In this document: positions 63,701 through 64,000 of the stretch, one piece after another
Position numbering within the stretch: the first letter of the stretch is position 1
Layout: each line of letters begins with the position of its first letter
Origin: Aristolochia californica
Taxonomy: Eukaryota > Streptophyta > Magnoliopsida > Piperales > Aristolochiaceae
Assembly: GCA_029961685.1 (NCBI GenBank)
Contig: JARWKL010000008.1
Coordinates: 1,366,501-1,430,500, forward strand
DNA length: 64,000 nt
Reading direction: 5' to 3'
Position numbers and translations under genes: made by a program
Notes under the pieces: generated by a model
Databases searched by the model: none
The model's input: only the letters and a program-made list of their open reading frames with translations
What the model was told of the DNA's origin: nothing

Positions 63701-64000
63701 AAAGTAGCCTTATCTTTCTGGTTTTCATCCTTGCTATACCATTCACTCTCACTTGCTTCATCCGGAAAGCCTAAAACCTTATGTAGAAAGTTTCTTGGGT
63801 TAAAATGGCTAACCTAATTTTGCAAATATTGTTCTATGAACTGATCCAGACCGGCCTGGGTTAGGTTCCGTCCACCCTTGGTCCACCTGGGTTATGTAAT
63901 TGGTTTTCCGCACTTAACAGACCGGTCTCTTGGGTTGTATTGGCTAGGTGTTTGACAGAAACTTCAGAGAAACACTTGGGTGTGAGTTACCTGCAAGCTA
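60750..64000. other. Long AT-rich intergenic tail
   Basis: 60.75-61.0 kb is MYB 5' UTR and promoter. Beyond that I see no exon. 61.5-62.2 kb and 62.7-62.9 kb contain scattered GGGTTYGG and TCGAGYY-like words common in decayed plant repeats. A poly-A run lies at 62293-62310. A GC-richer patch at 62.38-62.65 kb has overlapping frames on both strands, none recognisable. The final 600 bp are rich in ACCGG and CCTGGG words but show no element ends. Confidence 0.3.

Overview
This is nuclear DNA of a flowering plant. The evidence is spliced genes with short GT-AG introns, families found only or mainly in plants (callose synthase, CDPK, PMI1, DIVARICATA-type MYB, LIN-type U-box ligase), AT-rich intergenic DNA, and plant-style LINE, Copia, SINE and MITE-like debris. 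The species cannot be named from the sequence. Gene structures were built by hand from reading frames, splice sites and remembered family sequences, and no search was run.

Layout, left to right. 1-4.47 kb: the 5' end of a callose synthase gene (minus strand, running off the left edge), carrying two 5'-truncated LINE copies with clear target-site duplications. 6.36-11.64 kb: a seven-exon TIM21 gene (minus) with a 19-nt micro-exon and two tRNA-like SINE candidates in its introns. 14.43-15.18 kb: a two-exon basic protein of 139 aa (minus). 16.27-18.66 kb: a three-exon 130-aa protein (plus). 20.97-26.26 kb: a LIN/CERBERUS-like U-box gene (plus). 26.79-27.45 kb: a 126-aa probable chloroplast membrane protein (minus). 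28.22-31.82 kb: a complete 14-exon POLD2 gene (minus) with an E2F-type site touching its first ATG. 34.40-34.57 kb: a 56-aa microprotein frame (minus) with three site II promoter motifs. 36.21-40.27 kb: a seven-exon calcium-dependent protein kinase with one GC-AG intron (minus). 41.98-44.50 kb: an intronless PMI1 (minus). 45.16-46.97 kb: a 1.8-kb element with terminal inverted repeats, long G and C homopolymers and a duplicated exon-like module. 48.12-57.76 kb: a decayed mitochondrial phosphate carrier gene split by a nest of retrotransposons: two Copia copies tail to tail, a LINE inside one of them, and a glyoxalase/VOC gene fragment beside them. 59.04-60.75 kb: a two-exon DIVARICATA-like MYB gene (minus). 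The rest is AT-rich intergenic DNA.

The genes are unrelated housekeeping and signalling genes with no operon-like logic. Functional themes are cell-wall glucan synthesis, mitochondrial protein import, DNA replication, calcium signalling, chloroplast movement, ubiquitination and transcription. The most unusual parts are the TIR element with duplicated exon-like modules (45-47 kb) and the inverted Copia pair with a misplaced primer-binding site inside the dead carrier gene (49-56 kb).
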